Below the pieces are notes generated by a model. The model worked only from the letters and a program-made list of their open reading frames with translations, did no database searches and had not been told where the DNA came from. Below are positions 6,133 to 9,730 of a stretch of DNA of 9,730 nucleotides, in pieces. Position 1 is the stretch's first letter; each line of letters opens with the position of its first letter. A program made the position numbers and the translations under genes. Origin of the DNA: Pseudomonadota bacterium (GTDB taxonomy: Bacteria; Pseudomonadota; Alphaproteobacteria; Sphingomonadales; Sphingomonadaceae); the NCBI GenBank assembly GCA_023427285.1, contig JAEZBH010000406.1:1-9730 (forward strand), written 5' to 3'.

Positions 6133-7290
6133 ATGAATGATACCCTGCCCGTTGTTATTGTCGGAGGCGGGCTGGCGGGCTCGCTGGCCGCTATACGTCT
6201 GGCCGAGCGGCAACCGCAGGTCCCTGTCCTCGTGCTGGAAGCAGGCCACTTTTTCGGCGGCAACCATACCTGGTCGTTTTTCGATGCAGATATTCCCGCA
6301 TCGGCCCGTGATCTCGTTGCAGCCTTGCGCCCGGTGCGCTGGCCCCGTCACCGCGTCTGTTTTGACGGCAGGCAGCGGGAACTCGACATGGCCTATAATT
6401 CGGTTGAAGCACCCGCACTAGACGCACTGGTGAGGCAGCGTCTGCCCGCAGGGTCATGGCGACTTGGCACCGCTGTGCGCGGCGTCTTCCCCGACGGGGT
6501 CCAGCTTGCAACCGGAGAACGGATTACGGCACGGGGCGTCATCGATGCGCGCGGTCCGGGCGATGCCTTTCCGGGGCTTCACCTCGGTTGGCAAAAGTTC
6601 GTCGGAGTGGAACTGGCCGCCGCCTCACCTGAGCCCGATTGCGCAACGGTGATGGACGCGCGCCTGCCGCAACTGGATGGCTATCGCTTCGTCTATGTCC
6701 TGCCGCTTGGCCCTGACCGGGTTCTGGTGGAAGACACCTATTACAGCAATGAGCCAGCGCTTGATGTCGAGGCGGTTGCCGGACGGGTTCACGCGCTTGC
6801 GGCAGAACGCGGCCTCTCCGGCCCGCAGCTTCGGCGTGAAACCGGCGTCCTTCCCATCCTCATCGGCGGCGACCCCGATGTGTTCTGGCCGAAGGATGAG
6901 CCGGTTGCCCGCCTGGGCCTTCGCGGCGGCTTCTTTCATGCAACAACGGGATACTCCTTCGGAATAACAGTTGGGCTGGTGGAGGAACTCTCCCGCCTGC
7001 CCGGCCCGCTTGACGGTTTGACGCTGGCGCGATGGAGCCGTGACCGCTTTATCCGCCATTGGCGACAGTCCCGCTTCTTCCGCCTGCTCAACCGCATGCT
7101 GTTTCATGCCGCAGCACCTGAGGACCGCCACCGCATTTTCGCGCATTTCTACCGCTTGCCTGCCGAACGGATCGCCAGATTCTATGCCGGGAACCTGACG
7201 CTGGGAGACAAGATACGCATCCTCTCCGGCAAGCCACCGGTGCCGGTGCGCGCGGCGCTTCAGGCCTTGATCGGACGCCAGGAATACTGA
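6133..7290 (+). CDS. crtY: Lycopene beta-cyclase
   Basis: Flavoprotein cyclase, probably membrane-associated, that turns lycopene into beta-carotene by cyclising both ends. The N-terminal dinucleotide-binding fingerprint VVIVGGGLAGSLAA is at 7-20, and the cyclase motif GGNHTWSFF at 42-50. The acidic active-site region LVEDTYYS at 198-205 corresponds to the FLEET-type motif, HATTGYSFG is at 269-277, and the C-terminal GDKIRILSGKPPVPVRAAL at 358-375 is typical. Length is 385 aa, within the usual 380-390. The ATG at 6133 is chosen because it starts directly before the FAD motif. A TTG at 6097 would add 12 residues with no family counterpart. No clear ribosome-binding site precedes the ATG. First gene of a crtY-crtB operon. 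Confidence 0.97.
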   Translation: MNDTLPVVIVGGGLAGSLAAIRLAERQPQVPVLVLEAGHFFGGNHTWSFFDADIPASARDLVAALRPVRWPRHRVCFDGRQRELDMAYNSVEAPALDALVRQRLPAGSWRLGTAVRGVFPDGVQLATGERITARGVIDARGPGDAFPGLHLGWQKFVGVELAAASPEPDCATVMDARLPQLDGYRFVYVLPLGPDRVLVEDTYYSNEPALDVEAVAGRVHALAAERGLSGPQLRRETGVLPILIGGDPDVFWPKDEPVARLGLRGGFFHATTGYSFGITVGLVEELSRLPGPLDGLTLARWSRDRFIRHWRQSRFFRLLNRMLFHAAAPEDRHRIFAHFYRLPAERIARFYAGNLTLGDKIRILSGKPPVPVRAALQALIGRQEY

Positions 7291-7312
7291 CTCCCCAGGG
7301 ATACGAACCCCC

Positions 7313-8284
7313 ATGCAAGTTTACTTCATTGACCGCGCCACTCTTGTCGCCGCCGCCCGAGATACGATCGCGCAAGGATCGCAGAGCTTTGCAGCTGCCA
7401 GCCGGGTGTTCGCCCCGGCTGTGCGCGAGAGGGCCTGGCTTCTCTACGCCTGGTGCCGCGCCGCCGATGACATGACCGACGGGCAGGACCTTGGGCATAC
7501 CGGCAAGCCATCATCCAATCCGCGCGCCGCGCAGGCCAGGCTTGAAAGGCTGACCCGTGCCGCCATTAACAGCACCAGCCCGGTGCCCCTGCCGTTCGAG
7601 GCCCTGCGCTGTGTTGTGAAGGAAACCGGCATCCCCCGCCATTTCCTTGAGGACCACTTGACCGGTTTTGCCCTTGATGCCGCAGGCTGGCGGCCCCAGA
7701 GCGAGGCTGATCTGCTGCGCTACTGCTATCATGTGGCCGGTTCGGTTGGCTGCATGATGGCGGTCGTGATGGGGGTGCCGCTTGAGGACGAGGACACGCT
7801 CGATCGTGCTTGCGATCTTGGCCTTGCCTTCCAGCTGGCCAACATTGCCCGTGATATTCTGCCTGATGCCGCAGTTGGCAGATGCTACCTCCCGGCATGC
7901 TGGCTGGCAGAGGAAGGTCTGGCGGAGCAGGATCTGCTGGAGCCGATCAACCGCCCTGCCCTTGCCCGCATGGCAACAAGGCTTGTCACGCTCGCACGGC
8001 ACTATCGCCAGTCGGCGCGGGTGGGTGCCGCGCGCCTGCCTCTGCGCTCTCGCCTTGCTGTGCTGGCCGCCGACGGCATTTACGGAGCCATTGGAGAAAA
8101 AGTCGTCGCCCTGTCAGAGCGCGCCTGGGATGAGCGCGTTCATGTGAGCCGTGCAGGCAAGCTCGGGCAACTTCTTATCGCAACCGGGCGGAGCCTCAGC
8201 CCCGCCCCCTTAGCCACCCGCGATGGCTTATGGACGCGGCCCCGTCATCTGGAAGAGCGGCCCGCCCTGCGCAGCCTGGCCTGA
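7313..8284 (+). CDS. crtB: Phytoene synthase
   Basis: Condenses two geranylgeranyl diphosphates into phytoene, the first committed carotenoid step (323 aa, usual for the family). The first aspartate-rich motif is DDMTD at 52-56 within YAWCRAADDMTDGQ. The second is DILPD at 181-185 within QLANIARDILPDA, both needed for Mg2+-diphosphate binding. The segment RCYLPACWLAEEGL (190-203) and the helix around DGIYGAIGEKV (254-264) are characteristic of the trans-isoprenyl synthase fold. It begins 22 bp after the crtY stop on the same strand, with a weak AGGGA upstream, so crtY and crtB are likely co-transcribed. The last 40 bp overlap the convergent crtZ gene, including the final residues and the TGA at 8282-8284. 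Confidence 0.97.
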   Translation: MQVYFIDRATLVAAARDTIAQGSQSFAAASRVFAPAVRERAWLLYAWCRAADDMTDGQDLGHTGKPSSNPRAAQARLERLTRAAINSTSPVPLPFEALRCVVKETGIPRHFLEDHLTGFALDAAGWRPQSEADLLRYCYHVAGSVGCMMAVVMGVPLEDEDTLDRACDLGLAFQLANIARDILPDAAVGRCYLPACWLAEEGLAEQDLLEPINRPALARMATRLVTLARHYRQSARVGAARLPLRSRLAVLAADGIYGAIGEKVVALSERAWDERVHVSRAGKLGQLLIATGRSLSPAPLATRDGLWTRPRHLEERPALRSLA

Positions 8285-8760
8285 TCTGAAGCGTTTAATT
8301 GCGCCTTCAGTTTTGCGATGGGCGGGGAATATAAAAAGCCGAAGCTGACCGCCCCTTGCCTGCTCTCAACAGCGTGATGCAGGCGGTGCGCCTGCACGAT
8401 CCGCCGAAAATAGGCGCTGCGCGGCACGATACGGTGCGGAAGCCGCCGATGGACAATCCAGTCGTGAAACCCGAAATAAATTGCGCCATAACCGGCAATC
8501 CCTGCGCCAATTGCCGTCACGCCGCTTCCCAATCCGCCTTCCACCCCCAGGTAAATCAGCACAACCGAAGGCACCGCAAAAATGACGGCGTAAAGGTCGT
8601 TCCATTCAAACCAGCCGGTGCGCCTCCGGTGATGGCTGGCATGCAAGAACCACCCCGGACCATGCATAATCCAGCGGTGCATCGCGTAGGCGAACAGCTC
8701 CATGGCAGCAACGGTCAGAGCAAAGATCAAAAAAAGCTGTAGCCAGTTCATAACGAGCAT
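8245..8760 (-). CDS. crtZ: Beta-carotene hydroxylase
   Basis: Di-iron integral membrane hydroxylase that adds 3-OH groups to both beta-rings (beta-carotene to zeaxanthin). From the ATG at 8760 the protein is 171 aa, normal for CrtZ. All four histidine clusters of the fatty-acid-hydroxylase superfamily are present: HRWIMH at 28-33, HASHH at 40-44, HDWIVH at 99-104 and HRLHH at 125-129. Hydrophobic segments lie at about 5-27, 56-72 and 78-98. The start is uncertain: ATG 8751 (168 aa) has a weak GAAGA 8 nt upstream, while a TTG at 8787 would overlap the crtI stop by 8 bp. The ATGs are preferred because family N-termini begin just before the first hydrophobic segment. Second gene after crtI on the minus strand; its 3' end overlaps crtB. 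Confidence 0.95.
   Translation of the reverse strand: MLVMNWLQLFLIFALTVAAMELFAYAMHRWIMHGPGWFLHASHHRRRTGWFEWNDLYAVIFAVPSVVLIYLGVEGGLGSGVTAIGAGIAGYGAIYFGFHDWIVHRRLPHRIVPRSAYFRRIVQAHRLHHAVESRQGAVSFGFLYSPPIAKLKAQLNASDQARLRRAGRSSR
8286..8314 (+). terminator. Candidate intrinsic terminator of crtYB, inside crtZ
   Basis: CTGAAGCG (8286-8293) pairs with CGCCTTCAG (8302-8310) with one bulged C, around an 8-base loop, followed by TTTT (8311-8314). It begins one base after the crtB stop codon, where a rho-independent terminator would be expected. The T tract is short, so efficiency is uncertain. The sequence is also the C-terminal coding part of crtZ on the opposite strand. Confidence 0.5.
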
Positions 8761-8779
8761 CTTCAAGCATTTGTCGACA

Positions 8780-9730
8780 TTAGACAATCAGGCTTGCGGT
8801 GGCCTTGGCACTGCCGACCACACCGGGAATGCCCGCGCCCGGATGCGTCCCGGCACCGACGAAATACAGATTGTCGAAATGATCGTCGCGATTGTGACCG
8901 CGGAACCAGGCACTCTGCGTGAGCAGCGGCTCCAGACTGAAGGCGCTGCCAAGATGCGCGCCAAGATCATCCGCAAAATCCTGCGGCGTATAATGGAAGC
9001 AGACATCCAGTCTCTCATCCAGATCAGGAATGAGAAGGTCCCTCACCCTGTTCAGAATAACCTCCCGGTATCGCGTGCCTTCGGTCGCCCAATCCATCGG
9101 GGCGCGACCAAGATGGGGCACCGGGGCCAGAGCGTAGAAGGTGGATTTGCCAGCCGGTGCCATACCGGGATCTGTGATGCTTGGGTGATGCAGATAAATC
9201 GACGGTTCCTCGGGAACCCGCCCATGCCTGTAAATGTCATCAAGCAACGGCCCGTAACGGTTCGCGAACAGGATCGAGTGATGCGCGATATCCGGGCAGG
9301 TGCCGCGCAATCCAAAATGAACCACGAACAGGCTGGGCGAGAACCGCTTGCGCTGCAAGGCCCGCACCTTCCGGTCAGCATAATCCGAGTTTCCAATCAG
9401 ATCATAGCTGTGCACCAGATCACCGTTGCTGGCGATAATATCTGCCCTGAACACCTGGCCGGACTGGGTGACGACTTCCGTCACACGGCGTCCTTCATGC
9501 TCGATCCGGCAGACTTTCTCGCCCAAAAGCAGGGTTCCGCCCAATCGCTGAAACAGGGCGACCATGCCGTTGATGAGCGCGTTGGTGCCGCCTTGTGCGA
9601 ACCAAACCCCGCCCAGCCGCTCCAGTTGATGAATGAGAGCGTAAATGCTGCTGGTCTGCATGGGGTTGCCGCCGACCAGAAGCGTATGGAACGAGAGCGC
9701 CTGACGCAGCTTCTCGTTCCGCACAAAGCC
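8780..9730 (-). CDS. crtI: Phytoene desaturase, C-terminal part (5' end beyond right edge)
   Basis: FAD-dependent desaturase that converts phytoene to lycopene. The reading frame is open at the right edge (first visible codons Gly-Phe-Val-Arg), so 316 residues before the TAA at 8780-8782 are seen out of roughly 490-500. The N-terminal FAD fingerprint lies outside. Recognisable segments in order: LRQALSFHTLLVGGNP followed by TSSIYALIHQLER, then GGVWFAQGGTNALI. The central region has SPSLFVVHFGLRG and the C-terminal flavin-contact motif DNLYFVGAGTHPGAGIPGV, followed by SAKATASLIV. These are the classic bacterial CrtI landmarks. No frameshift or stop is seen. It is followed 19-28 bp later by crtZ on the same strand, forming a crtI-crtZ operon that points toward crtY-crtB. 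Confidence 0.96.
   Translation of the reverse strand, partial: GFVRNEKLRQALSFHTLLVGGNPMQTSSIYALIHQLERLGGVWFAQGGTNALINGMVALFQRLGGTLLLGEKVCRIEHEGRRVTEVVTQSGQVFRADIIASNGDLVHSYDLIGNSDYADRKVRALQRKRFSPSLFVVHFGLRGTCPDIAHHSILFANRYGPLLDDIYRHGRVPEEPSIYLHHPSITDPGMAPAGKSTFYALAPVPHLGRAPMDWATEGTRYREVILNRVRDLLIPDLDERLDVCFHYTPQDFADDLGAHLGSAFSLEPLLTQSAWFRGHNRDDHFDNLYFVGAGTHPGAGIPGVVGSAKATASLIV

Noticed and set aside
6625..7314. Minus-strand 229-aa ORF opposite crtY
   Set aside because: It is opposite the well-supported CrtY coding sequence, has no family motif, and is a typical open shadow frame in GC-rich DNA.
7511..8002. Minus-strand 163-aa ORF opposite crtB
   Set aside because: It falls inside the conserved CrtB frame and has no recognisable domain or ribosome-binding site.
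8761..8787. TTG start for crtZ at 8787 overlapping the crtI stop
   Set aside because: It would add nine polar residues before the usual CrtZ N-terminus. ATG codons at 8760 and 8751 fit the family better.

Overview
This is a GC-rich window with densely packed, partly overlapping genes. It has two functional blocks separated by an insertion sequence. The right half carries four recognisable carotenoid genes (crtY, crtB, crtZ and part of crtI) that together make zeaxanthin from phytoene precursors. Codon style, the sphingomonad-like Crt proteins and a DUF2141 secreted protein beside crtY suggest an alphaproteobacterium, most likely of the Sphingomonadales. That taxonomic call is inference from protein style, not from a marker gene.

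Left block (1-3517, minus strand): a three-gene ABC-2 type exporter of the YbhGFSR/YhiI-RbbA-YhhJ type. Transcription runs leftward: an HlyD-like membrane-fusion protein, then a double-NBD ATPase, then an ABC-2 permease that runs off the left edge. Gene joins are 1 bp or a 4-bp ATGA overlap, so this is a translationally coupled operon. Its leader holds a weak promoter candidate overlapped by a perfect 8-bp-arm palindrome (3589-3613) that looks like an operator.

Middle (3518-5558): a 378-bp intergenic region, a small NTF2/SnoaL-like protein gene read divergently from the exporter (3896-4294) and preceded by about three 18-bp tandem repeats, and then a complete IS30-family insertion sequence (4351-5500) with an intact D-D-E transposase and imperfect terminal inverted repeats.

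Right block (5559-9730): a DUF2141 secreted protein (minus) is divergent from crtY. crtY and crtB form a rightward operon. crtI (partial) and crtZ form a leftward operon. The two operons converge, and the 3' ends of crtB and crtZ overlap by 40 bp. A hairpin followed by four T residues sits just after the crtB stop and therefore inside crtZ coding sequence. Expected chemistry: CrtB makes phytoene from two GGPP, CrtI desaturates it to lycopene, CrtY cyclises both ends to beta-carotene, and CrtZ hydroxylates both rings to zeaxanthin. No crtE, crtW, crtG or crtX is visible here.

I see no tRNA, rRNA, CRISPR array or clear phage element. No gene here is convincingly an undescribed system. The more unusual points are architectural: the embedded terminator and 3' overlap, a possible leaderless crtY, the candidate operator of the exporter, and the DUF2141 gene in the carotenoid locus.
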